Position numbers and translations under genes: made by a program | Assembly (NCBI GenBank): GCA_023374025.1 | Contig: SIJG01000003.1 | Span: forward strand, 2,262,416-2,326,415 | Length of the DNA stretch: 64,000 nucleotides | Direction: 5' to 3' | Source of the DNA: Heterodera schachtii | Taxonomy: Eukaryota; Nematoda; Chromadorea; Rhabditida; Heteroderidae | The notes under the pieces: model-generated | What the model saw: the letters and a program-made list of their open reading frames with translations, nothing else | What the model was told of the DNA's origin: nothing | Databases searched by the model: none | In this document: piece after piece, positions 1 to 12,787 of the stretch | How the letters are laid out: each line of letters opens with the position of its first letter | How positions within the stretch are numbered: position 1 is the first letter of the stretch

Positions 1-1810
1 TTAAACCTGAGTGTTCCCCCCGCTGGTGGAAGTGGGGAAAAACGGCTTGATTTTGTCCGGACAACAAGCGATGCTTCGTTTGAAGACGCTCATGTTGTCG
101 CTGTCGGCTGGGAAAATCTTTCTTCTGTCGTCGCTTTTCTCGGCCTCTTGGACATCGCTGAGAAAAGAACAAAAAAATTCCAATTTGACGCATAAAATGT
201 CAAAAATTTGAGTAGTTTTTCTGCAAAAAAGAGCTACAAATTCTTTATTTTTATTCCGTGGCTGAAGATTTTTAGAAAAACGGGGTATTTTTTCTAAAAA
301 GCAAAAAAAATTAGGGTTCCAACACCGCTCCGAATTTCTTTCTGGTTATGGGCTTGCCAAGCCGCAATGTCTGGACACGTCTCTTGCCCAAGTTCGAAAG
401 ACCGAATTGAAATTGAAAAAAAAAACTTACAGCGAGACGAATTCAATCCAATCGCCGACTGCAATTCGTCCGCCCGTGATGTCTTTGCGCAGGCTGACCA
501 TCTCCGGAAGTTCGGCACAGTGCACAAAGAAAACGTCCTTTAGCGAGGCGTCCACCACCAATCCCTGACGATGAACGTCCTGCGATTGGCAGAAAGCGAA
601 AGTGTTGACGATGGTCTGGAAGTGCAAAAAGTGAAAAGCAAAAACGCAAAAAGGAGGCAGAAAATGAAAATGTTTACCCGAAATTTCAAGATTTTAATCC
701 AAATTGGTGATATTTTGTAGTAAAAATATTTGCTTTCATAAAATTTGAGCGTTGAAGGGCTAATTTAGATAATTTGGTTTTTTTTTAATGAACGCCGAAT
801 ACAGCCCCGACTTTATGCACAAAGTTGGAGCAGTACAACAAACAAAAAACAAATTGGAGCAGTATAATAAATGAAAAAAAGCCAAAAAATACCAATCCAT
901 GGAAATTTAGATTTAAAAATTCACTCTTTTAAAAATCGTAATTGCTGAAAAAGAAAACCCACGGAAAAGTCCGATTCGGCTAATGACGCGCCGTCGCTTT
1001 TGATCAGCCACGGGGTGTTGTACACTTCCGCGATCATTTCTTCTTTGTTGACCTTGGCGAAACTTAACACCAAAAAATTAATAAAGGCGTAAAAAGGAAA
1101 AATCCGTAAAAAAACCCCCACAAAAGTGTCGCCACTCCCCGGTAGAAGCAATGCAATTTGAAACTGTTTTCGTTGGCGATTGGAATTGGTCCGAGTTCGG
1201 CGCTCATTGCCATTCGGAGATTTTTCTCCTTCGCCGAGGCCGGGAAAAGCAGAAAATCCAACGGCATGAAGTTGACTTTGACCTTGGCGGGACAAAAAAA
1301 ATGGGTAAACAACCCGAAAATTCGGTTAAAATTTCAAAATTCCACGAAAAATTATGGCACGAGAAAAGAGACGGAGGCTTATCAATTAAAAATACTTTCT
1401 AAAATCTCATTTCGAACATTGTTGATGGAAATCTCTGCAAAAAAAGGCAATTGGCACTTTCTATCCATGACATTTTACCTATTTTTTCAAAAAAAAATAC
1501 CAGAAATACCAAAAAAGGACTCAAATTCAAGTGCCCCCACCTTTAAGCAGCTGCGAGTGCCGTTGCTTCCGTCGAGAATTCGCGTTTTGGGCAGTTCCGA
1601 TCCCGGAGGAAGCCTTCGAATTGGTCCACCACCGTCGTACAGCTCGACAAAGTCGCCGACATCGACCGGGTCCAGCAGATTGTACCCGCCGTATCGGCTG
1701 AATTTGATGTCGAAGCATTTCCATTCGCCGATGAGCCACAGTTTCAGGCACATGTCGGACAGATGCTGGCCGGATTTGCCGATAATAATGGCCTTATAGC
1801 GGGGGTCCAT
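1..1810 (-). CDS. uncharacterised nematode protein, multi-exon, possibly with OB-like repeats
   Basis: I do not recognise this gene. Exon 1 begins with ATG at 1810 (MDPRYKAIIIGKSG...) and ends at 1541 before a GTGGG donor. Further exons fit at about 1110-1282 (NFMPLDFLLFPASAKEKN...), 965-1056 (VNKEEMIAEVYNTPWLIKSD...), 431-620 (TIVNTFAFCQSQDVH...) and 1-165. Phases of exons 1 and 2 agree (both phase 0). The pieces VDVGDFVELYD in exon 1 and IAVGDWIEFVSL in exon 4 look like two versions of the same beta-strand pattern, and the second follows a DVFFVHCAELP segment. This recalls OB-fold or cold-shock-like repeats, but that is inference. The last visible exon reads to TAA at bases 3-1, just after a CAG|GT that could instead be a donor, so the gene may continue outside the window. 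Codon use and frame conservation across introns support a real gene; function unknown. Confidence 0.6.
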
Positions 1811-4800
1811 GGTTTAAATGAGTTGTTGTTGACAAGCTGAGATTTGTGAAGATGAAAATCTGTGGGAGGGGAGAGAAATTTGAACAAAATTATTAAGGAA
1901 AAGCGATGAGAAATGGGGAAAGGTAAATGAAAAGTTGAAAAAGCGCCCCAGGGGATTTGGGGAAATCATATGGAATTAAATGAACATAACGCCAAATAAG
2001 CAGAATTTTGAATAGACATGAATGGACCATGATAGTCACGTAAACTAAAATTTACAGTTTTACGGTATTCGAAAGCACAGGCATTGAAGTTACAGAACCA
2101 CTGCCCTGTCTGTCTCGCTTTCTCTGCCCTCTCTCTCTCTCTCCTTCCCCCCATCTCTCTCTCTATTCATGTAACGATTGATCATGGAATAATGAACCCA
2201 CGGACAGTGACCATCACTCATTATCAAAGCACATAATTAACCGCTTTAAATGAAGCCCTTGAGAGTTGGGCTGGGCGAATCAATTAACGTGGTAATTGTT
2301 TTTCGCCCGTTCCTGATGGTGATGGTTTTCAGTTCACACGCAACCAAAGGAACGATGGAAAATGAATGAATGAATGAATGCGAATGGGAATGTTACGCCA
2401 TTCATAAGCAAAACGATTCTTGGACGTGGACATGGGACGGGTTCTGCTGCTGCTTTCCCAACCCTTTTTCTGTTCTTTGTTCCGAGGCAGCGGACGCCAG
2501 CGAAGCGAAGGCACGGCGAAGGAGGAAAGAATGAAAAACGAACAAATGAACGAAGAAAATGGAAAATGGCAAATGGGGGGGGGGGCAAAAATTGCGAACG
2601 GAGGGAAGGGGCAATTAATCACAATTAATCAATGATTTCCCTGAGGCAAAAAAAAATCATTGAGCATTGAGGCATCATAGATGCAACAAAGCTGACAATT
2701 GGCAAAGTTGTTTATCGGTTGTTACATTTCGGCACTTTCGAATGTTTTAACATCTGTCGAGACTCGGGAAAGTTCTTCAAAAATGAATGACAGCGAAAAT
2801 TAAATTAAATTATAAATTTTGATTGAAGCAAAATGACCAAACCGAAGCGACTGAAACGAAAGAAACAGTGGGAAGAAGCGAAAGACTGACTGACAAATGA
2901 GGAGATAACATCGGCGGAATGGAACTGTCAATCCAAAGGAAATGTCAGACGGAGGAATGGGGACGATTTGGGGGAGGATCGAAAAAATGAACCAAATTTT
3001 TTAAATAATTAATGAAAAGAGAAAAAACGAAAAAGAAAAAGCAAATGAGAAATTGGAAGAGCAAAGAAAGGTCACACATTATTATGTAAATATTATTTCC
3101 ACACATTTTTTGTTTTGTTTGTTCTGCTGTTGGCTGGCTGACGGGAGGAGAAAATAACAGAAAAAGAGAAAAGGAATGAATGAATCAAGAGAAAAAATGA
3201 ATGTAAAAAGTATTATAATCCGAAAAAGGAAGGGGAGGAAAAGGGAGGAGAAGCGAAAGTGACAAACGGCGAATTGACAGACATTGGAGGGATAAGCAAA
3301 AATGAACGAATGAATCAATGGGAGAGCACAAGCAAAGGGGAGACGATCATAATGCATAATCAGTGTCATATTAGTATCAATCAGTCAATTAGCAAGTAAT
3401 GGGAAAGGGGGAATGAGCGGAGCAGCAAATGCGGACGGGTGTCAGTTGAATGGGCTTAAAAGGAAGACGGCAAGGGGAGGGGGGGGGGGGGGGAGGGTTG
3501 AGCACTTATGTAAAAACAGGTTTTTTTTGAGCGGAGGGCATGGACGTGAATGATCTGCTGCTTGCTTCTGCTGATGCCTCGCCCTAATTTCACACAAATC
3601 AGACCATCATTCATTCTATGGGGTCATCAAATTTTTATATGTAAAAAAATTTTGTTTTTAAGAAATGTGGGGGGGGGGAGAGTGGCCAAAGTTTACAAAG
3701 TTATTCATGAGCAATTTGCTACTGACTGATGCTCCCTTTGTCTGTCTTAACATGTAAAAAATCTGACGAAAAATGAATGGGCAATTGGTAAAGCGATGAC
3801 AAAACGAACGAACGGACGGAGCAAAATGAAACGAAACGAAACGAAAGTGCCCAAAATTTACACACTGACGACGAAATAAACAAAATTCACAAGAAGGAGT
3901 TGAGTTATGTGAAATTATTCACCGGTAGCAGAAGCAGAAGAAGACCAACCCGAGCAAAACGAAACGAAAGTGCCCAAAATTTACACACTGGCGAAATGAA
4001 CGAATGGGCGGAAATGTGCCCAAAAAATAATGCCCAAAAAATGAATGGGCCATCCATTCAGCAGCAGAGGTCAAAGTGGACGAGGGGGGGGGGGGGAGAC
4101 ACTCCAATTGATGATTGATGATGACCATTTTTCGGGAAATGCTTTCTTTCGGCCGACTTAAAAGAGATGGAAAGGCAAACAGTCAAAGCACACATTCCCT
4201 TTCGTATGAGTTCAAATGACCCTTAATATCATTATTATCAGTGAGTGGGCCATTCACAAATTGGGCGGCGGATGACCAAAAAAAGGGTTGATGACTGATT
4301 AAGATTTTTTGAAATTTAATCAGCGAAAAACAATTAAGTTTGTGAGCCAATAAAATGACACACAAAGATTGATTTGTTAAGCATTTAAATTCCGATGGAA
4401 ATGTGGAAGCGAAGAAGGGCAATAAATCGGGGGGAGGGGGGAGGGGGGGGGGGGAATGAAATTAACATTCATTTCATTGCTTAAATCTCACCAAAAAGTG
4501 ATGGTCTATCAAAATTGGAATAAAACTGACAATAAATAACAGAAAAAATGAGTAGAAAAGTGAAGTGATTGGGGGGGGGGGACATCAGAAAAAGGCAATG
4601 GGAGACGAATTGGAGGACGGAAAATCCGTCGATGGGAGAAGCGAATCGCAGCAGATGGCCACGGAATGGGACGGGGGAGTTAAGTGTTTACTTATTTATG
4701 AATGAATGTATATTATTAACACCGAATCATTCATTCATCGGGGGAAAATAGGGAAAATTCGGGGGGGGGGGGAGGGAAAAGTGTGGGAAACAGCGCCAGA

Positions 4801-5755
4801 TGGGCAAAAGTGAATTGGGATAATGTGGGGGGGGGGAATCAGTGGGAGGGAATGGCACAAATATAAAAAAAAGATAATTTAAATGACAATTGTGACAATA
4901 TGCAAATGATTAATAACTTTATTGTATAATTTTTTGATAATTTAGGGCAGAAATTGTGAAAGGCAAAAATAAAAATGGAAAATAAAATTGTGAATAATGG
5001 GACAAAAGGAAGAAAATGGCCGGAAAAAATAGCACAAAATGTAATAGGTAGTTGAATCATTCATTCATTTAGGGAGGGAGGGGAGAATTTTTGACAGAAA
5101 TTCCTCAAAAAATATTCGATATAAATAGAGAAATGTTATTTGTTTTGGTTCCCGCTGCGGTCTGATGAGATCTGAACATGTTTTCAGGCTAATGGGACAA
5201 TTAGGCAGTGAATTTTCCATTTTTGGAATCCCTTTTTACTTGGCCAATTAATTTTGCTTCCGATTTTAAGAAATAAAATATTTTTCCCATTATAACCCTA
5301 AAATCCCTTTTTTATTGTATTTTTCCTTTACAAAATCGAAGAATGATTTTTTTGGGCGCGATTTATTTAATCAGTCAGTGATTATTTGTCAAATTATTTT
5401 TTGTCATATTCACATGTTTATTCGTATTTTATTCTAATATATTTCTGAGATTCCCAACTTTACACAGACATTAAATAATAATTACGCCATTAAAATGTTA
5501 AAATTGACGCACAAATTTTATCAAAAATTTTTATAATAAAAACGCTAACATTTAATAAATATTATGTTTTAATAATTTATGAAATGTCACCGGAAATATT
5601 GCCTTCTTCTTTAAAACTAATCAATCACATTAACAATAATTAATTTCTCTAATTAGTTAAGTCTTTGTGAGATCACTTTCTCTTTTCGGCGTTGCTAATA
5701 AATTCTCCAATTCATTCATTCGTCCATTTATTTATTCATCGTTCGTTTTTCAGCC
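1811..5755. other. gene-poor intergenic region, G-tracts and simple repeats
   Basis: I see no convincing exon on either strand. The region holds a CT-rich microsatellite (about 2113-2165), GAAT-type runs (2363-2380, also 3175-3320), and many G homopolymers of about 8-16 bases on the + strand (near 2577, 3480, 3670, 4086, 4450, 4571, 4761, 4828). A 40-bp segment beginning AACGAAACGAAAGTGCCC is present twice, at about 3835-3880 and 3957-3995, as an imperfect direct repeat. The right part (5100-5700) is AT-rich. It may contain the promoter of the gene to its left (start at 1810), which points away from it. Confidence 0.6.
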
Positions 5756-6027
5756 TCAGTTTCCCTCGCTCATCTGGTGGTAGGGCGGCGGTGGCGTCTG
5801 AACTGCTTGCATTCGTCGTGCTGCTGCGCCGGTCGGCACTGTGTCCACGGACATTGCGCTCACTTCTTCGAGCAGTGAGCGACGCGTCCGTCCGCCGCTC
5901 TTCGGCGGTCCGTTGCTGCTCACCGGACTGCCCATGGTCATAATGCACCCGTCCGTCTCCCGCTCCTCCTCCTCTTCGTCCGGCTCACTGCCCACCGTCG
6001 AAGTGTTGTCCTCCGCGGCGCCGCCAC
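5756..6027 (-). CDS. possible C-terminal or alternative last exon of the glutaminase gene (acidic, PPPPY tail)
   Basis: An open frame on the minus strand follows an AG acceptor (CTGAAG at about 6028) and runs to a stop at 5756. It encodes an acidic stretch (GSEPDEEEEERETDG), a basic/serine segment (GGRTRRSLLEEVSAMS) and a tail ending TPPPPYHQMSEGN, which contains a PPxY-like motif of the kind bound by WW domains. It lies 250 bp downstream of the last clear glutaminase exon on the same strand. That exon has its own in-frame stop at 6274, and no donor with a matching phase is obvious, so linkage is uncertain. It could be an alternative glutaminase end, or the remnant of another gene. Confidence 0.35.
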
Positions 6028-6273
6028 CCCTTCAGCGGAAGGGATAAAATGCAGACGGAGGAAAATTGATGGCCCCGGGGGATGGGTTAATGAATCATTG
6101 CCGAATAAAGCGGAAAAGAGAAAAAAATGAATGATGATTAGAAAGATCAGCATTTTGAAAAAGCCTGGACCTGGATTTTATGAAATGAAAAATGAATTAA
6201 TTGCTTAGGAATATTTAAATATCTATTCACAATAATCTCTATCTCGCACTGATTTGATTGCTTCGCTTAATTG

Positions 6274-9200
6274 TCAAGATTCGCTTTGGCCCATTCTCTC
6301 CCGCGCGGGGTGCCCTTTCTTCCGCCACCGTCCGCCAACGAACCCGCCAATGGAAAATTCGTCGGTGTACGGCGAGTCGCACTGCTGCGGCTGCTGTCGC
6401 TGTTCGTAAGAGCGGCGCCGTCGCTGCGCCGACTTCAGCAGCAGCGCAACGCAAGTGGTGCGGTGAAAGGTCCGCGCGTCGTCCAACGCCGAACGGCCCC
6501 AGCGGTCCTCAAAATGAGAAGCATTGAACCTTTTAAAGATTGGAAGAGGAGGAAAAGCCCATTTCGAGACCGAAACACAGAAAGAAACTCGAGACTGGGA
6601 AAGACCAATAAATAGAAGAGAAGATTATTTGAACATTATAAATTCTTTAACTGATGTGAGCAAATAATGAGGAATTCGGTCTCGAATAGCGGCGGAACAG
6701 GACAAAATGTCGCAGGCGCCGAAACGTCGCCGGACCATTTTTTGGACCATATGACATTTTATTCTGATTTTCCTTTTTAGCTAACACTTGTTTTACGTGA
6801 ATGTTTAGAGTAGGGTTAAGCCCCGACCCCGAGCCCCCCGGCCCCCGACCCGACCCGAGACGTTTTTTGGGCCAATCCCCCGACCCGACCCCCGACATGT
6901 CATCCCCCGAGGTCCCCGACCCCCGACTTTTTGCCCCCCGACCCCCCGACACTATTTCGGGGGATTGGGGACTCCGGCATTTAAAAAATTGAAAAGTTAA
7001 TTCATCCACGAAGGCGGGAAATATTGAAAAATTTTGAGATTTGGAATGAATTTTCTTAATAAAATTCAATAAAATTACGAAAAATTTTGCGGCGGCGCCT
7101 ATCGGCACCGCCGGCCCCCCAAAGCCATGGTGCCGATCGGTAATTTTTTTTAAATATGAAATAAGATTTTAGGGTCTAAAATAATAACAATTAGCAACAC
7201 TTTTCAAATCAGTAAATTTTTAGAATTTATTTCATCAAAATGCTATCAAATTTTAGGGCCGTGGTGCTGATAGGCGCCGCCGGAAGAATTTTTTGAAAAT
7301 TTGAGTTCATTTTGCCCACAGATTTTCACCAAAAATGACCAATTTTTGCGCGATTTTGAGCCAAATTTTTAAGAACAATTTTGCGGACTGGCGGTGCCGA
7401 TAGGGGGTCGGGGTCGTTTTCGTACGAGCACCTAGCCCGGCCGATAGGTGCCGCCGTAAAAAAAAAAATTGAAAGTTGCAAGTTTTTGGTAGCATTTTTT
7501 ACTTAAAAATGGCCATTTTAAAGTTTTTTTTTCTCAAAAACCAGCGAAATAAAACATTAATCAGAAAAAATTTAAAAAGTTTAGGTGAAGCCTGAAAATA
7601 AGAAAAATCTTAGAAATAAGGAATAAGGACACTTACGAAGCCTGCTTAATGACATTATGTTAAAGGCCAGCTTGGACTCACTCTTGCTGGCGCTAACAAA
7701 ATTAGATGATTAAAGAGAAAAAAAGGAGATTTACGAGCATTTAAAAAGAAAAAATTGTTTTTTTCGTTAAAAAATTTCGTTGATCACTACCCGATCGGGG
7801 TCCCCGATCCCCGACAATTGAGCTCCCCCCCGACCCGACCCCCGACATGTCGCCCCCCGAGGTCCCCGCCCCCCGACTTTTTGCCCCCCGAGGGCTCGGG
7901 GCTTAACCCTAGTTTAGAGTATAAAATTTCCATAAAAAATAATTAAAAGAAAAAATTTAAGAGGGTGACAAAAAGGATAAGTACGTACCTAAAGCACTAT
8001 TTATGTTAGCATGCTTAATAACGAACTGAGTTAGGGTCCAATTGGGGCGGATGTTCGAATTTTCAGTGTTAGACTTTCATGAATTTCTGTTCGGCACCAT
8101 CCCCGTCCCACTTTAATTGTGTAGTCGACGCGGGCGATGTTCAACAAAAACTTCAGCAGCAGCGCATGGCCCTCACACGCGGCCAAATGCAACGCGGTGC
8201 GCCCGTCGTAGTCGCAAATGTTCAAATTGACGCCCTGCAAATACAGCCTGGGGGGGGGGAATAGGAATTAGGTGGCCAGAGGAAGTCTAAGTACAAGGAG
8301 CAAATTAGTTTTACCTTCTTACTGTTTCCAAGTCACCGTTTTTGGACGCGTACAGCAAATTGACAATCTGAAAAAACAGTCTAAAACATGACTAAATATG
8401 CACAAAATAAGTCAAAAACTAATTATAGTCGGCGGAGGTACGAATTCCCATCCCTGGGATCGTCTCAGGCAGCGTTAGCTTAGGTTGTGACTCCCTGCCG
8501 GGGCCCAGGAAGTCGGGAATCCGTGATCCAATAGGGGGGGGGAGGCGGTGGATCTCGGGCTGCTCCCCAATCCCTGATAAATGCTCGTTAATTAGGTTTA
8601 AATCCTATGTTCCGACCAAGTCCGTCTCGGTATTGCCCAGTCGTCGCCGGGGATCGATCTTTTTGGAGTCGGCGTGCAACAGCGAATCGTAATTATGGAA
8701 GTTGAAGGTGTCAATCAGCTTCTGACAAAACGAAACGCCTCTAACAATAAAATAGTCTTAAAAATTAAATTTAAAATTTCCCCAATTTTCGCTTGCCTCG
8801 TCGAATTGCCCATTCGGTCGAGCCGCGGCGAGAACAGACAAATGCCCATCAAATTAGGCACCACAACGACCATTCCGCCGGACACGCCCGACTTGGCCGG
8901 GAGACCAACATCAAATGCGAATTGACCCGAATAGTCGTACATTCTACGCAAATTTGGCCATTTGAATTTGTCGATTTTTCCAACAATTTAAATTTTTCTA
9001 ATTTTCTTACCCACACGAATACATCAGTGAAAGTACGTCTCGACAAGGTCGACTCTGAATGCAGCGTTCTTCCGTCAACGGACAAACACCTGCATCTATG
9101 TGAGACGGCTACAGTATTAAGATGGCAAATGAATTCAAATTAGGGGATTACAGTATAATTGGTCCTGTAATAATTGCTCCAAGAGTTCATCCATTTTTTG

Positions 9201-11526
9201 CCAAAGTTTCTCATGCGAATGGCACCCCCTTTTCCCCTCTTTTACTGCCCCCCCCCCTCTGTTTGCCCACCGCCGTTTGCCATTGTCGCGGCCATAACGG
9301 CGGCCGATTCGCAGTGCGTCTCCAACGAGCAAAGTTGGAAATAAAAGTCCAATTCTTCACGAAGTGTCGCACAGTCGGGCGGAAAGCATTTGTTCTCCTG
9401 TGCCGAAATGTTTGCTTGTTTTGTTTCGCGTGCCAAAATGCGATTTTATGGCCAATTTAAAACATCGGTCGGCACCGACTGACCTTCATATAATAGGACA
9501 AAGCGTAATTCCGATCGGCCGTCTTTTTTTCAGACAAAAAGCTGAAGAAGAGAAAGCAATCAAAAAGTGGAGGAAAAGCCCAATCAATCAATCAATCAAA
9601 AGTGATCAGCAATTTCAATTTTGCCAAATTGGGGCATTTGATTACAAATAAATTTAAATTTAATTAATGCATTTAAATAATTCAACAATTAAAAATTATT
9701 TACGTGGCATTGTTAAAACCGATGTAACCGCCCCCAGCAAGCTTTTTGTACTCCTTGAAAGCCTTTAAAATGGAAAGTGTTCCAAGTCATTATCACCGAT
9801 ATAATGTCTCTCACAAAATCGTATCGATCGGCCATTGCGACGCCCTTTTTCAGCAGTGAAGTGACAATAATTGCGCCCGAATTTATCATTGGATTGTGCG
9901 GTTTTCCTTGGGGCAAATGGGCAAAATAAATGCATACAAAATTGGCATAATTTAATTAATTATGTGCCGTTTTTACCGTTTGGGTCCAAACAAATTTCAT
10001 TGAACAATCGACCGGACGGTTCGTGGCCGACGAAAGAGTGCACATAATCGCCCAAATCGGAGGCAACGATGGCATAATTGAACGCCTTATAAAATGATCG
10101 AATCTCGAGGGTAATTAAATTACCGGCTAATTATGGCAAAATTTATTTTGCCAGAATCTAATTTAAGCCCAAATTGAGTCGGCTAAGTGGAAAATGTGCC
10201 GAAATTTGATAAAAAAATTCATGCATTTCTCTTTTGATTAAACTGTCATTTTGTTGGTGCCTTTTACAATTCTTCGTCACCTTTGAAACGGACTGAAAAC
10301 AGAACGGTGCCAGCGAATCGCCCAGAGAAAACTGTTGGCCATCGATTGTGCAAATGGCCATTCCCCACTGAAAGGGCAAATGCATATAAAATTAAAATTT
10401 AAAATATTATTGGTATTTAAAATAAATTGAAAAATCCAACAGAATTAAATATTATTAAAATAAAAACAAAAACGAAGCAAACAAATATTTTTTTATAAAC
10501 ATTTTTGATAAAGAAGAACATAATAAAATAATTAATTTCAATTAAATTATATTAAAATAGCAATAATATTTTTAAAACAATATTCAGACGAAATGAATTA
10601 ATTGAAAAGAGTAAAAATGGACCTTTTCCGGGTCGGCACGTGCCAATTGGGGAATGTAAGTGGCCACTTGGCCACCAGTTTCTGCACGGCACTGAACAAA
10701 TCTTATTTTATATTATTTTAAAATAATCTTTCTATTTTTTACCTCCTCAAAAAGTTCTCGGACTTTTCCGGTGAATTCCGTCCAATTTGGAATGATCAAC
10801 TGATTGCGAATGGCACGCGTAATCAGTGCAATGCACGGATGAACACAGCTGAACAAAACGGGAGCAAAGCCAATTAAATGACTAATTAGGCGGGGGGGGG
10901 GGGGTAATTAATTATTAGCCGAGAAATTGGGGGCAGGAAAAATAAAGACACTTATTAAAATGATCAGATAAATTCAAATTAAGTCTTTATTTATTTTATT
11001 TTACTTTATTTATTTGTTTTAAAATTCAATTATTTTTCATAATTTTTGTGCCCTCAAATATTTTTAAAATATAATTTTAAATATTATTGTCCATTATTTT
11101 TTTTCATTTTTTCGCCGTCACTTTTTACTGTGCCGTACGTTTTGAACTGCTCGCGTGTCATGTGCCGCCATGCGTCGCTGTGTTCTTCCGCGTGTGTGCC
11201 CTCCGCCTCGCGCACTTTGTCCATTGTGCCGCGCAGCCGCGGGTCGTCCGGCTGAAGGCCAAAGCCGCGTAAAACCTGGCAAATTTCAGCCGAACAAAAT
11301 TATCAATTCATCATTAAAGACAATACCATTTTTTGAGAATATTTCCATTGTTACCCTTGGAAACAGTCGAGTTTTTTAATTTAAATTTTAATTGCTCAAT
11401 TATTTTGCACTTTCTCACTGAAATCAATTTGCCAATCGACGCTTCGTCACGGTTAGGCAATTTGAACAGGTCGAAGACGACGTCCTCCGGACTCTCATGG
11501 CGAAAAGCGGAAGTTGGCGAAGTCAT
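6274..11526 (-). CDS. glutaminase (kidney-type, beta-lactamase-like fold) with C-terminal ankyrin repeats
   Basis: Hydrolyses glutamine to glutamate and ammonia; family members are usually mitochondrial. At least twelve exons can be placed. They include about 11400-11526 ([14 protein letters not shown]), 11110-11269 ([15 protein letters not shown]), 10745-10852 ([16 protein letters not shown]), 10270-10368 ([17 protein letters not shown], then FQSVSK), 9980-10080 ([19 protein letters not shown]), 9800-9910 ([17 protein letters not shown]), 9240-9410 ([17 protein letters not shown]), 8780-8950 ([19 protein letters not shown]), 8615-8730, 8320-8370 and 8060-8250 (ankyrin: [15 protein letters not shown]). 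The last is 6274-6520 ([15 protein letters not shown]). The catalytic S-x-x-K is present as S-V-S-K. The start at 11526 leaves a short N-terminus with no evident transit peptide, so an upstream exon may be missing. One intron carries the 6811-7911 transposon. Confidence 0.93.
6811..7911. mobile_element. hAT-like non-autonomous element in a glutaminase intron
   Basis: Ends are TAGGGTTAAGCCCCGA and its inverse TCGGGGCTTAACCCTA. The element is flanked by an exact 8-bp duplication GTTTAGAG (6803-6810 and 7912-7919), the target-site length of hAT transposases. Just inside each end lie arrays of CCCCGACCC-type units in inverted orientation (6825-6970 and 7795-7900). The interior has several copies of a GC-rich palindromic motif around CTATCGGC(A/G)CCGCCGG (near 7090, 7265, 7393, 7440). 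No transposase frame is visible. Length 1101 bp. Confidence 0.88.
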
Positions 11527-12303
11527 AAAAACGGTGGCCTATCTGTTTAATTAAAATTGCCAAATTTCACCCATTAAATTTGCTAATTTTTTCCAATCAA
11601 TTTCGTCTCCTTTGCTCAATTAAATTAGCGACGGCGCCAAAGGGAAAAGGGCAAAGACAAAATGCCCCCAATGGGCCGAGGGATTAAGCACAGTGACAGA
11701 AAGCGGAGAAGGGAATATGTAAGCCAAACACACAAATAGGTATAAGCAAAAGCAAACATTGGCCGGAGGGACCGCCGCACTTTTCGAATCCGATTTTCGT
11801 GGTTTAAAAATGACGTAAAAGTGTAAACACCACTAATACATTTTGAACAGACTTGAAAAGCCGAGAGAAGAGGAGGAAAAGCCGAGAGAGATTTAAGAGC
11901 AAAAATTAATTAATTTAATTTTTATTGGGGGACGAAAAATTACCAAAATAATTTGAAACATTTTTAATATTTGCACACAAATTGAGGAAGGTAAAGAGTA
12001 TTCACGCAATAAGCGAAGGGCAAAAGCATTCGATGGAAACGGCACAAAGGCCATTTTATTGGTTGGCCCAAAAGAGACACAAAAAGCGAGCGAAAGCATT
12101 CGTTGCCCAAGGCAAAAGTACGTACTTCATTCACTATGGAAAAACCATTGACGGACAAACAACAATGACGAATTCAAATTCAATAAATAATGCAGACCAA
12201 AAAATGCAGCCCCTCCCCGAACATAAAAGAATTTTCTGTTATGCTTTCTTGCTCTTTTACTTTTTACTACCAAATTTAAGATATTCAATTGTCCCGAAAT
12301 AAG
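11527..12303. other. intergenic region between glutaminase and DnaJ genes
   Basis: Upstream of the glutaminase start. Open frames of 60-106 codons exist on both strands around 11900-12300 but show no family resemblance, no splice-consistent continuation and overlap one another, so I do not call a gene. An upstream glutaminase exon could be hidden here. Confidence 0.5.
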
Positions 12304-12494
12304 GGTAATCCTTCGGAATTGGTGTCCCGACGAAAAATAAATTTAAAAAATTTCTTACCAAATCACTTTTTCTATGGTAAAAAATGTGCTGATCACGAAT
12401 CCGAGCTCGGATTTTGCCAAATCATTGATTTTGAAAGTTAAAAGAAAATTTTTATCTCGTTTATCCGTCGGGACACCAATTCCGAAGGATTACC
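12304..12494. mobile_element. hAT-like MITE, 191 bp
   Basis: Near-perfect inverted ends of about 29 bp, starting GGTAATCCTTCGGAATTGG, enclose AT-rich sequence. The flanks carry an exact 8-bp duplication GAAATAAG (12296-12303 and 12495-12502). No coding capacity. The TIR is unrelated to those of the other elements in the window. Confidence 0.9.
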
Positions 12495-12787
12495 GAAATA
12501 AGAACCCAGAATTGTGACAATTTGCAGCGCCGCAAGTATAGCAAATCTATTTGTTGGTTAAATTTGGTATAGCATCTCTCTCAACCATCAGAAATTAATG
12601 TACAAAATTATTGGAAAACGAAACACCATAATAAAATTAAATAAAATAGAACCACAACAGAATGTGGAGAAGTGGACTCTTATTCTTTGGGGATTGGAGG
12701 GTAAGAAAGGCTTTTATCGCTTGTCAATTGAACATTTCGAATGCACATTCTTTCGCTTTCCCGTCTTTTGGCCCTCCGTTCGTCCGG

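Noticed and set aside
6801..6992. Proline/aspartate-rich open frame, and a similar one at 7755-7946
   Set aside because: Translations of CCCCGACCC arrays at the two ends of a transposon.
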